A stretch of DNA of 45,597 bases from an uncultured Chlorobiales bacterium (GTDB lineage Bacteria > Bacteroidota > Chlorobiia > Chlorobiales > Thermochlorobacteraceae). Numbering within the stretch: the stretch's first letter is position 1; every line of letters begins with the position of its first letter. The translations under genes were made by a program, and so were the position numbers. The DNA lies in NCBI GenBank assembly GCA_938003965.1, contig CALKXI010000038.1:1-45597 (forward strand), read 5' to 3'. The notes beneath the pieces were generated by a model. That model saw only the letters and a program-made list of their open reading frames with translations. It was not told where the DNA came from and did not search any database. Below, one piece after another: positions 34,341 to 42,751 of this stretch.

Positions 34341-37300
34341 TTATTGTTTTTCTATTGCAATACGGAATGTTTCTCCGTTAATCTCGTCCTGTTTTGCAAC
34401 TTTTGTTTTTCCATTCAATTCAAAATTGAGTTCCACTGCCAGCGTTTCATTCATCACATACTCTTTATAGGATTCAACGGCAGTTTTAATACGGGTCGGT
34501 AAGGCTAAATACAGTTTAATTCTATCGGTAATTTCAAGTCCCGAATCTTTGCGCATGGATTGAATTCGGCTGACAAGTTCGCGCACAATTCCCTCGTTTT
34601 TCAACGCATCGTCGAGCTCGGTATCAAGGGCAATTGTCAGTTTTAGGTCTGAATCAGATGCCACCAACCAGCCTTCAATATCTTCGCGTAAAATTTCTAC
34701 ATCTTCTGACTGAACTTTAATTTCTCTACCTGAAAGGTTAAGCACACATTCGCCATTTTTTTCAAGTGCTGAAATTTGACTGCCTGTCATTTCTCGTATC
34801 AACGCCGCAACTGCATTCACATCTTTTCCAAACTTTTTGCCAAGCGTCTTGAAATTTGGTTTCGCTTTTTTGTTCACGATTCCCGATTCGTCATTGACAT
34901 ATTCAACTGCCTTTACATTGACTTCATCGAGGATAATATCGCGTACTTTTTCTAACTCGCGTCGTTCTTTGGCGTCGGCGATTGGAAGCAAAATACGGCG
35001 AAGCGGTTGGCGCACTTTTAAGTTAGCCTTCTCGCGCATTGTTCTAACAAGCGACGCAATCACTTGTGCTTTTTTCATTCGCATCTCTAATTCCTTATCA
35101 ATTGCCGTCTCTTCAACCGTTGGGAAAAATGACAGATGCACCGATTCAAATTCCTCGAGATTCGTTACCGTATTCAGGTTTCGGTAAATTTCTTCGGCGA
35201 TAAAGGGTGTAAAAGGCGACACTAATTTGCACACCGTTACCAAGCACTCGTACAGCGTTTGATAGGCAGCAAGTTTATCTTCGCTCATCTCCCCTTTCCA
35301 GAAACGACGACGGCTTCGTCGGATATACCAATTAGAAAGATTATCTACAACAAAACTTTCAATCAAGCGCGTTGCTTCAGTCGGATTGTAGGCGTCCATT
35401 GCCGACTCTACTTGCTTAATGAGCGTGTTGAGCGACGAGATAATCCACCTATCTAATTCGCTTCTCGCTTCTACTGGAACACGAGGTTCTTTATACTCGA
35501 ACCCATCAACATTCGCATACAGCGCAAAGAACTTGTAACTTTCCACTAACGCACGGAAAAACTTACGTTGCCCTTCTACTAACTCATCTTCATTGAACGC
35601 CTTCGGCAAATGTGGCGGAGAAGAAAGTATTAAATACCACCGCAGCGAATCAGCACCATATTTTTGCATCAACACAAATGGGTCGACGACATTGCCTTTG
35701 GACTTCGACATTTTTTGCCTGTCTTTATCCAAAATATGCCCATTTACAATCAAACTTTTGAATGCGGGCTTATCAAAAATAAGCGTTGCAATCGCATGCA
35801 GAGTGTAGAACCAACCACGTGTTTGGTCGACACCTTCGCAAATAAAATCTGCTGGAAAATGCTTCTCAAAGAGATCTACATTTTCAAACGGATAATGAAA
35901 CTGCGCAAACGGCATTGCACCTGAATCAAACCACACGTCAATGAGTTCAGGTGTGCGGTTGAATCGTTTTCCATCTTTGATAAAATAGATTCTATCAACA
36001 AATGGCTTGTGTAAATCTAATTCTACTAACCCTTTCTCGAGGGCTTCCCAAACTTTATAGGTTTTGCCGTCAATGTCTATCAAGCCTTCTTTCAGTTCTT
36101 TAACCGACCCAATACAGAACATTTTACCGCTCTTGTAGTCATCGCCGATTTTGAAATCTTCCGAAACCCAAATTGGCAACGGCGTTCCCCAAAAACGCTC
36201 TCGTGAAAGTGCCCAGTCTTTATTTTCCTCGAGCCAATTTCCGAAACGCCCTGTGCCAATTTCTGGCGGCACCCAATTAATTTCTTTATTGAGTGCAACC
36301 ATTCGCTTCGCAATTTCCGTCGTGCGGATATACCACGATTCGCGCGCATAATAAATCACAGGAACATCATATCGCCACGAAAAGGGGTAGGTGTGTAGAT
36401 AGGTTTCTTTTTTGTAAAGTTTGCCCTCTTTTTTGAGCGTTTCTATAACACCTTTATCAGCATCTTTGAAAAATACGCCATCGTAAAGTGGGACTTCTTT
36501 TGTAAAACAGCCGTTCCGCGCAATCGGCTGGAGCATCGGGAGATGATATTTTTTAGAAAGTTCATAATCATCTGCACCGAAGGCTGGCGCGCAATGCACA
36601 ATGCCTGTGCCGTCTGATGTAGAAACGAAATCGCCGACGCCAACGAAAAACGCTTTCTCTTGAACCGAGAGATAAGGCAAAAGTTGTTCGTATTCCTGAA
36701 ACTCTAACGCTTTACCTTTGAATTTTTCGAGAATTTCAATCGGATTTTCTTCGGAGGGCGCGCCCAGCACCGATAAACGCGCTTCGGCAAGAATGAATAC
36801 GCCGTCCTTCGTTTTGACTTTTACATAATCTATATCAGGTCCGACCGCCAGCGCAACATTCGAAATCAGCGTCCAAGGCGTCGTCGTCCAAACTAAAAAA
36901 TACTCGTCCGCGTTTTTCTTTTTGAACTTGACATAAACGCTTGGGTCTCTCACTTCTTTATAGCCGAGTGCAAGTTCGTGCGAACTTAAAACGGTTTCGG
37001 ATTTGGGGTCTTGCGGGACGATTTTATAGTCTTTATAGATGAATCCTTTTTCAAAAATTTGCTTTAAGCCCCACCAAACGGATTCGATATAGTCATTAGC
37101 GCAAGTGATATAGGCATTGTCTAAATCGCACCAATATGCCATTTGGTCGGTCAGTTTTCCCCACCCTTCTTGGTTGTCTTTAATGTGGTGATAAACGAGC
37201 GCGCGCGCTTCACGATTAAATTCGGCAACGCCGTAGGACTCGACGGCAGATTTATTCTTCAAGCCAAGTTTTTTTTCAACCGCAATTTCAACAGGCAAAC

Positions 37301-37571
37301 CATGCGTATCCCACCCAGCTTGGCGGCGCACTTGATAACCTTTGAGCGTTTTATAGCGACACACAAGGTCTTTAATCGTGCGAGAGAAAACATGATGAAC
37401 GCCAGGCTTGCCGTTCACTGTGGGCGGACCTTCAAAAAACGAAAACACTTTCCCGTCATTTCGCGACGAGATGCTTTTCTCAAAAATGCCGTTTGCTTTC
37501 CAAAATTTGAGAATTTCGGCTTCGAGTGTGGAGTAGCTGAAATCAGATGATAGTTCTTTGAATTTTGCCAT
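34341..37571 (-). CDS. ileS: Isoleucyl-tRNA synthetase, type 2 (eukaryotic-like)
   Basis: The 1076-residue class I synthetase starts at the ATG at 37571; the longer frame upstream has no family match and covers the promoter. The signature reads [14 protein letters not shown] (HHVF at 59-62), the type 2 form of [16 protein letters not shown] is near residue 620. The large CP1 editing domain and the long C-terminal region ([20 protein letters not shown]) fit type 2 enzymes, which in other bacteria are insensitive to mupirocin. It has a clean promoter and is followed by the DksA-like gene. Confidence 0.96.
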   Translation of the reverse strand: MAKFKELSSDFSYSTLEAEILKFWKANGIFEKSISSRNDGKVFSFFEGPPTVNGKPGVHHVFSRTIKDLVCRYKTLKGYQVRRQAGWDTHGLPVEIAVEKKLGLKNKSAVESYGVAEFNREARALVYHHIKDNQEGWGKLTDQMAYWCDLDNAYITCANDYIESVWWGLKQIFEKGFIYKDYKIVPQDPKSETVLSSHELALGYKEVRDPSVYVKFKKKNADEYFLVWTTTPWTLISNVALAVGPDIDYVKVKTKDGVFILAEARLSVLGAPSEENPIEILEKFKGKALEFQEYEQLLPYLSVQEKAFFVGVGDFVSTSDGTGIVHCAPAFGADDYELSKKYHLPMLQPIARNGCFTKEVPLYDGVFFKDADKGVIETLKKEGKLYKKETYLHTYPFSWRYDVPVIYYARESWYIRTTEIAKRMVALNKEINWVPPEIGTGRFGNWLEENKDWALSRERFWGTPLPIWVSEDFKIGDDYKSGKMFCIGSVKELKEGLIDIDGKTYKVWEALEKGLVELDLHKPFVDRIYFIKDGKRFNRTPELIDVWFDSGAMPFAQFHYPFENVDLFEKHFPADFICEGVDQTRGWFYTLHAIATLIFDKPAFKSLIVNGHILDKDRQKMSKSKGNVVDPFVLMQKYGADSLRWYLILSSPPHLPKAFNEDELVEGQRKFFRALVESYKFFALYANVDGFEYKEPRVPVEARSELDRWIISSLNTLIKQVESAMDAYNPTEATRLIESFVVDNLSNWYIRRSRRRFWKGEMSEDKLAAYQTLYECLVTVCKLVSPFTPFIAEEIYRNLNTVTNLEEFESVHLSFFPTVEETAIDKELEMRMKKAQVIASLVRTMREKANLKVRQPLRRILLPIADAKERRELEKVRDIILDEVNVKAVEYVNDESGIVNKKAKPNFKTLGKKFGKDVNAVAALIREMTGSQISALEKNGECVLNLSGREIKVQSEDVEILREDIEGWLVASDSDLKLTIALDTELDDALKNEGIVRELVSRIQSMRKDSGLEITDRIKLYLALPTRIKTAVESYKEYVMNETLAVELNFELNGKTKVAKQDEINGETFRIAIEKQ

Positions 37572-37612
37572 TCCAAAAGTAAAACCCTGCTTGCGTTGCC
37601 TTAAAAAAGGCG

Positions 37613-37643
37613 CAAATATACTCTCTTTTGCGCAATAAACAAA
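37613..37643 (-). promoter_or_regulatory. ileS promoter
   Basis: On the minus strand TTTG (37643-37640), a 19-nt spacer and TATATTTG (37620-37613) give a perfect match to TTG-N19-TAnnTTTG. It lies 41 bp upstream of the ileS start. Confidence 0.75.
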
Positions 37644-37692
37644 GTTATTTTCACCGAATTTGAATTGCAATGCACATTCCGCTGAAAAGTTG

Positions 37693-37700
37693 TAACTTTG
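37693..37700 (+). promoter_or_regulatory. carB promoter element
   Basis: TAACTTTG matches TAnnTTTG 42 bp before the carB GTG. The nearest TTG is 25 bp upstream, slightly farther than ideal. It is divergent from the ileS promoter. Confidence 0.5.
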
Positions 37701-37742
37701 CGCTGAATTTTATCACTTCAACGCTTAGCATTTCATCTGCAC

Positions 37743-39245
37743 GTGCCAAAGCGCAAAGACCTTCATTCCATTCTCGTTATCGGTGCTGGACCGATTGTCA
37801 TCGGACAAGCCTGCGAATTTGACTATTCAGGCACGCAAGCCTGCCGCGCCTTAAAGCAAGAGGGGTTTCGCGTCGTTCTCGTTAATTCCAATCCTGCCAC
37901 GATTATGACGGATTTAGACGTTGCCGACGCCACCTACATCGAGCCAATCACGCCTGAATTTGTCGAGAAAGTTATTGAGCGCGAAAAGCCTGACGCCATT
38001 TTGCCCACGATGGGCGGACAAACCGCACTCAACGTTGCCGTCAAACTTGCTGAATCGGGCGTTTTAGAACGCAACGGCGTCGAACTTATCGGCGCAAAAC
38101 TGCGTGCTATTCGCAAAGCCGAAAATCGCGAACTCTTTGCCGACGCGATGAAAAAACTCGGCTTGGACGTCGCCAAAGGCTTTTTCGTCCGAAGCGAAGA
38201 AGAAGCCAAACACGCGCTCGAGCAAATTGGCTTGCCGATTATCATTCGTCCCTCTTTCACGCTCGGCGGCACGGGCGGCGGCTTTGCCGAAACCGAACAA
38301 GCCTATTGGGAAACGGTCCGACGCGGCATGAGTGCCAGCCCGATTGGCGAAGTGCTCGTCGAAGAATCTATCGTCGGTTGGAAGGAGTTCGAGTTAGAAG
38401 TCATTCGCGATTTAGCCGATAATGTCATCATCGTTTGCTCGATTGAAAACTTTGACCCTATGGGCGTTCATACAGGCGATAGCATTACGGTTGCGCCTGC
38501 ACAAACCTTGACCGACCGCCAATATCAACACATGCGCGATGCGTCAATTAAAATCATTCGTGAAATCGGCGTTGAAACTGGAGGCTCGAACATTCAATTC
38601 GCCGTCAATCCCGACAACGGCAGAATGATTGTCATTGAAATGAACCCGCGCGTTTCGCGCTCCTCCGCCCTTGCCTCAAAAGCCACAGGCTTTCCGATTG
38701 CCAAAGTCGCCGCCAAACTTGCCGTCGGCTATACGCTTGACGAAATTCAGAACGACATCACCAAAACCACACCCGCCAGTTTTGAACCCGCTCTTGATTA
38801 CTGCGTCGTGAAAATTCCGCGATGGGATTTCGAGAAATTCAAAAATGTCGAAGACCGTCTCGGCGTGCAAATGAAAGCCGTCGGCGAAGTGATGAGTTTC
38901 GGACGCAATTTCAAAGAAGCCTTGCAAAAAGCCTTGCGCTCGCTTGAAATCGGTCGAGCTGGCTTAGGTGCAGACGGCAAAGACTTAATGAATGTCGTCG
39001 ACCTTTCCCCCGAAGCCAAGTTCAAAGCCAAACACGAACTTTTGGAGCGCATTAGCATTCCTACCTCTGACCGAATTTTCTACATCCGACACGCACTTTT
39101 AGCAGGCGCAACGATTGACGAACTTTATCGCGCAACGAAAATCGATAAGTGGTTCTTGCATAACATCAAGCAAATCGTCGATATGGAATTAGAACTGCGC
39201 GAACTTGCCACCAGTTCAACGCTCGCTGCGTCAGAACACGCCTAA
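37743..39245 (+). CDS. carB: Carbamoyl-phosphate synthase large chain, N-terminal half (split CarB)
   Basis: Full CarB has about 1070 residues with two ATP-grasp halves. This 500-residue protein is the first half only: [23 protein letters not shown], the carboxyphosphate ATP-grasp core ([32 protein letters not shown]) and the start of the oligomerisation domain. It stops naturally with TAA, and the next gene is unrelated, so this is a true split and not a frameshift. Green sulfur bacteria and some thermophiles and archaea also encode the halves separately. The second half must lie elsewhere. The start is GTG. Confidence 0.93.
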   Translation: MPKRKDLHSILVIGAGPIVIGQACEFDYSGTQACRALKQEGFRVVLVNSNPATIMTDLDVADATYIEPITPEFVEKVIEREKPDAILPTMGGQTALNVAVKLAESGVLERNGVELIGAKLRAIRKAENRELFADAMKKLGLDVAKGFFVRSEEEAKHALEQIGLPIIIRPSFTLGGTGGGFAETEQAYWETVRRGMSASPIGEVLVEESIVGWKEFELEVIRDLADNVIIVCSIENFDPMGVHTGDSITVAPAQTLTDRQYQHMRDASIKIIREIGVETGGSNIQFAVNPDNGRMIVIEMNPRVSRSSALASKATGFPIAKVAAKLAVGYTLDEIQNDITKTTPASFEPALDYCVVKIPRWDFEKFKNVEDRLGVQMKAVGEVMSFGRNFKEALQKALRSLEIGRAGLGADGKDLMNVVDLSPEAKFKAKHELLERISIPTSDRIFYIRHALLAGATIDELYRATKIDKWFLHNIKQIVDMELELRELATSSTLAASEHA

Positions 39246-39288
39246 ACATTGGGCATTTTCACAGATTCAATTCTACCAACCATTCACT

Positions 39289-40104
39289 ATGACAGGAGAG
39301 AAACATTACACGCGCTTGCTTACCATTGCAGGGTCAGATTCAGGTGGCGGTGCGGGCATTCAAGCCGACCTGAAAACCTTTTCCGCACTTGGCGCATTTG
39401 GCATGAGTGCCATTGCCGCGCTGACTGCTCAAAACACGCTCGCCGTTACGGCAATTCACCCCGTTCCGCCTGACTTTCTGCAAAAGCAACTCGAAGCCAT
39501 CTTTGACGACATCGGCGTCGATGCAGTTAAAATCGGCATGCTTGCTACGCCTGAACTCATTTCGGTTGTTGCCGAAACGCTCACGCGATACAACGCAAAT
39601 AACATCGTCTTAGACCCCGTCATGGTCGCGAAAAGTGGCGATAAACTTTTGCAGGATAACGCCATCGAAGCCTTGCGCACGAAACTGCTTCCGCTTGCAA
39701 CTGTCATCACGCCGAACCTTCCCGAAGCCTCCGTGTTGCTTGGGCGCAGTGTGGTGGTTGAAGCCGACATGACACAAGCGGTAAAAGAGTTACAATCGCT
39801 CGGTGCGAAAAACGTCTTGCTCAAAGGCGGACACTTGGGCGGAAACAAAAGTTCCGACTTGCTCCTCACCGAAGGCGGAAAAACTTTGTGGTTCGAGGCA
39901 GAACGCATTGAAACCAAAAACACGCACGGAACTGGTTGCACCTATTCTTCCGCCATTGCCACCTTTCTCGGCAAAGGCTACGCGCTTGAAAACGCCATCG
40001 CCTCCGCCAAACAATACATTTCCGATGCGATTCGCTTCGGCGCAACTTATCAACTTGGACACGGACACGGACCTGTGCATCACTTTTTCAAACACTGGGA
40101 GTGA
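39289..40104 (+). CDS. thiD: Hydroxymethylpyrimidine/phosphomethylpyrimidine kinase
   Basis: ThiD phosphorylates HMP and HMP-P for thiamine synthesis. The ATG at 39289 starts 9 residues before the family motif TIAGSDSGGGAGIQAD; an ATG at 39205 would overlap carB. KGGHLGG and the anion-hole GTGCTYSSAIATFLGKG are intact; 271 residues is normal. It is in a tight run: 43 bp after carB, 6 bp before rsmI. No TPP riboswitch is seen in the short gap. Confidence 0.94.
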   Translation: MTGEKHYTRLLTIAGSDSGGGAGIQADLKTFSALGAFGMSAIAALTAQNTLAVTAIHPVPPDFLQKQLEAIFDDIGVDAVKIGMLATPELISVVAETLTRYNANNIVLDPVMVAKSGDKLLQDNAIEALRTKLLPLATVITPNLPEASVLLGRSVVVEADMTQAVKELQSLGAKNVLLKGGHLGGNKSSDLLLTEGGKTLWFEAERIETKNTHGTGCTYSSAIATFLGKGYALENAIASAKQYISDAIRFGATYQLGHGHGPVHHFFKHWE

Positions 40105-40110
40105 ACAAGA

Positions 40111-40833
40111 TTGAGCGGAACGCTTTACATCGTCGCTACCCCCATTGGCAACCTTGAAGACATCACGCTTCGCGCACTTCATACGCTCAAAACGGTCGAC
40201 CTCATCGCTTGCGAAGACACGCGGCACACCTTGAAGTTGCTTCGCCATTACAGCATTTCCGACAAGCCGCTCTTTGCTTATCACAACTTCAATGAGCGCA
40301 CCGCAACCGAACGCCTCATCAACGAACTTTTGCAAGGCAAATCGGTCGCGCTCGTCAGCGATGCGGGCACGCCTTCACTTTCAGACCCAGGATTTTTCCT
40401 TGTTCGCGCCGCGCATGAGCGTGGGCTTCGCGTTGTGCCGATTGCAGGCGTTAGTGCGCTGACCGCCGCTGTTTGCGTCTCGCCCATTCCAATTCGCTAT
40501 TTTTATTTCGAGGGATTTCTTCCGCAGAAAAAAGGTCGACAAACGCGCCTGAAATATCTTGCTTCGCTTGGCACAACCGTCATTTTGTATGAGTCGCCGC
40601 ATCGGCTTCTGAAATTGCTCGACGAACTCACGGAATACTTCGGCAACCCAACCGTGATGATTGCGCGCGAACTGACAAAAGTTCACGAAGAAATTTTGCT
40701 CGGCTCGCCTTCAGAACTCAAAGCCAAATTTTCGGCAAAAAAAATTTTGGGCGAATTTGTCGTGATTGTTCATTCAGCAAACACAACAACCGATTTTTCA
40801 GAAGATAACCCTAACGCGCATGAAGATTTTTAA
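40111..40833 (+). CDS. rsmI: 16S rRNA (cytidine-1402-2'-O)-methyltransferase
   Basis: RsmI uses SAM to methylate the 2'-OH of C1402 in 16S rRNA. Motifs of the family: ATPIGNLEDITLRAL near the start, EDTRHT, SDAGTPSLSDPG, and YESPHRL. The start is a TTG at 40111, supported by GGGAG 8 nt upstream and by the family N-terminus. The 240-residue length lacks part of the usual C-terminal domain. It overlaps panC by 14 bp. Confidence 0.94.
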   Translation: MSGTLYIVATPIGNLEDITLRALHTLKTVDLIACEDTRHTLKLLRHYSISDKPLFAYHNFNERTATERLINELLQGKSVALVSDAGTPSLSDPGFFLVRAAHERGLRVVPIAGVSALTAAVCVSPIPIRYFYFEGFLPQKKGRQTRLKYLASLGTTVILYESPHRLLKLLDELTEYFGNPTVMIARELTKVHEEILLGSPSELKAKFSAKKILGEFVVIVHSANTTTDFSEDNPNAHEDF

Positions 40834-41671
40834 CGACCCGAAAACCCTTCAATCGTTTTCAGAAATGTTGCGCTTACAGGAAAAGCGCATCGGCTTTGTG
40901 CCAACGATGGGCGCACTTCACGATGGGCATTTGAGCCTCGTGAAGATTGCCAAATCGCGCGCCGATGTGGTAGTGATGAGCATTTTCGTCAATCCCCTTC
41001 AATTCGGGAAAGCAGAAGATTTCGGCAAGTATCCGCGTCCGTTTGAGCGAGATGTGGAACTTGCACGTTTTGCGGGGGTCGATATTCTCTTTGCGCCGTC
41101 TGCTGAAGCCTTATATGGTCAAGGATTTCAGTCGTTTGTCGAAGTGGAGCATGTCTCAAAGGGTTTTGAAGGCGCGATTCGTCCGACACATTTTCGCGGC
41201 GTGGCAACAGTGGTGCTCAAACTTTTCAACCTCACAAAGCCTCATGTTGCGGTCTTCGGTGAAAAAGATGCGCAACAACTGACGCTCATTCGCCGAATGG
41301 CAACCGACCTTAACCTTGATGTGGAAATCATCGGTGCGCCGATTGTGCGCGAGCCTGACGGCTTGGCGATGAGTTCGCGCAATGTGTATTTAACTTCTGA
41401 ACAGCGAAAAGAAGCAACGGTTTTATATCGCGCCTTGATGCAAGCCAAATCGCAACTCGACGCAGGCGAAAGAAATGTTGATGTTCTCAAAATGCTTGTA
41501 ACCCGCACGATTCAAGCCTCGCCAACGGCGTTGATTGATTATGTCGATATTGTCGACGATGACGCTTTTTCGCCTGCAACATCACTTCAAAGCGGCAAAA
41601 GTTATTTTCTCATTTTAGCCGTGCGTCTCGGCGAGGTGAGGCTACTTGATAATCTTCATTTTTCAGCCTGA
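40820..41671 (+). CDS. panC: Pantothenate synthetase
   Basis: PanC condenses pantoate and beta-alanine with ATP to make pantothenate. PTMGALHDGHLSL carries the nucleotide-binding HDGH, followed by FVNPLQFGKAEDFGKYPR, FGEKDAQQ and the KMSKS-like MSSRNVYL. The ATG at 40820 gives the canonical 283-residue enzyme and overlaps rsmI by 14 bp. panB and panD are not in the window. The run carB-thiD-rsmI-panC mixes pyrimidine, vitamin and rRNA functions. Confidence 0.96.
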   Translation: MKIFNDPKTLQSFSEMLRLQEKRIGFVPTMGALHDGHLSLVKIAKSRADVVVMSIFVNPLQFGKAEDFGKYPRPFERDVELARFAGVDILFAPSAEALYGQGFQSFVEVEHVSKGFEGAIRPTHFRGVATVVLKLFNLTKPHVAVFGEKDAQQLTLIRRMATDLNLDVEIIGAPIVREPDGLAMSSRNVYLTSEQRKEATVLYRALMQAKSQLDAGERNVDVLKMLVTRTIQASPTALIDYVDIVDDDAFSPATSLQSGKSYFLILAVRLGEVRLLDNLHFSA

Positions 41672-41728
41672 CTTTTTACGATAACTTTTCTTCAATCTTA
41701 AACTTCTTCAACCTTAAACACAGTCGCT

Positions 41729-42250
41729 ATGTCGGAACAATTTACCACAGAATCGCAATCTGAATCGCCTGATAATTTCAACTCGGTTTTAATTGGCGGA
41801 GCCGTCATTTTCGTGATTGGCATTGTGCCGTTTTTGAATCTTATCAACGGTTGTTGCTTGGGTATGCTTCTCGGCGGCGGCGTTACTGTTTGGCATTACA
41901 CCAATCAATACAACCTGACGCTCACGAGCGGCGAAGGCTTCAAACTTGGTGCGTTGGCAGGCTTGCTTGGCGGACTTGCAGGACTGGTCGTCGGTTATGT
42001 GTTAATCGCCTTGTTCGATTATCAACCGGGCAAAGAAGAATTGCAGGAACTCATGCTTAACATTTTCGGCAGCGACCCCACCATCAGAGCGCAGATGGAA
42101 GAATCGTTTCGTGAGCCATCGACAAATGCGTTAAGCGTAAGCGCGATTGCTATCGCCACGATTACAACGGCAATTATCTATCCGCTTTTTGCAGGACTTG
42201 GTGGCATTATCGGGGCTTCGCTCTTCAAAAAAGGCTCGCCACAAGTTTAG
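41729..42250 (+). CDS. Gly-rich membrane protein of unknown function
   Basis: The 173-residue product has an acidic, Ser-rich N-terminus and four hydrophobic segments (about 20-45, 70-95, 130-150, 155-170) rich in Gly and Ala, with a loop FGSDPTIRAQMEESFREP between the second and third. No family is recognised. It is 57 bp downstream of panC and could be the last gene of that run. It is convergent with the next gene. Confidence 0.65.
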   Translation: MSEQFTTESQSESPDNFNSVLIGGAVIFVIGIVPFLNLINGCCLGMLLGGGVTVWHYTNQYNLTLTSGEGFKLGALAGLLGGLAGLVVGYVLIALFDYQPGKEELQELMLNIFGSDPTIRAQMEESFREPSTNALSVSAIAIATITTAIIYPLFAGLGGIIGASLFKKGSPQV

Positions 42251-42258
42251 CCTTTGAA

Positions 42259-42588
42259 TCAGGAATCTTTACGCAATGCACGAAGTTGCGCCAAACGATT
42301 GCCGCTGTATTGCTTGCGGTTAAAGGTATTGCCTTTGCAAGGATTGGCGACGTTTTCGCGCTGTGGAATTGGCTCGCCGTATAAATCGCAGTGATGCAAG
42401 GATAGGTTGTAATTGACGCAATACGGGCACGCCGACGCTAAATTGATTTGCGCAACGATGCTCTTTGAATCGTTGTAAGTATTTTTTGCCCACATCGGCG
42501 CGGCAGAAGATTCTTGACCTGATGTTGCAGAACTTGTCGACGGTGATGGTTCTAATGAGGCGAGTGTTCGGCGGGAATACTGAAACAT
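42259..42588 (-). CDS. Small Cys-rich protein of unknown function
   Basis: The 109-residue product has a Ser-rich N-terminal 30 residues, then a conserved-looking core: CPYC (54-57), HHCDLYGEPIP (Cys67) and NPCKG (Cys84). The CxxC-x9-C-x16-C spacing could hold zinc or an iron-sulfur cluster. There is no signal peptide or membrane segment. An internal ATG at residue 32 is an alternative start. It is divergent from porU and convergent with the Gly-rich membrane gene. I do not recognise it. Confidence 0.6.
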   Translation of the reverse strand: MFQYSRRTLASLEPSPSTSSATSGQESSAAPMWAKNTYNDSKSIVAQINLASACPYCVNYNLSLHHCDLYGEPIPQRENVANPCKGNTFNRKQYSGNRLAQLRALRKDS

Positions 42589-42687
42589 ACTACATACTGC
42601 GGTTAATGTTAATTAAGACAGGCTCAATTTGTGAAATGTTTCTTTTTCTTTCAACATCTGCCCATATTTTTTCCCAAACGCTTTGCC

Positions 42688-42719
42688 TTGACACGCTTTT
42701 CAGCGATGGCGTATATTGA
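42688..42719 (+). promoter_or_regulatory. Candidate porU promoter
   Basis: TTG (42688-42690), a 21-nt spacer and TATATTGA (42712-42719) are near the TTG-N19-TAnnTTTG form, 32 bp before the porU ATG. Confidence 0.4.
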
Positions 42720-42751
42720 TGCCATTGCTTGTTAATTCTAATCCATCAATC

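Noticed and set aside
37743-39245. Frameshifted full-length carB
   Set aside because: The sequence downstream of the stop is thiD, with no trace of the second CarB half in any frame.
39246-39288. TPP riboswitch in front of thiD
   Set aside because: The gap is only 43 bp, too short for the element, and no conserved core is seen.
39790-40335. 181-codon minus-strand ORF across the thiD/rsmI junction
   Set aside because: It is antisense to two conserved genes and carries no recognisable domain.
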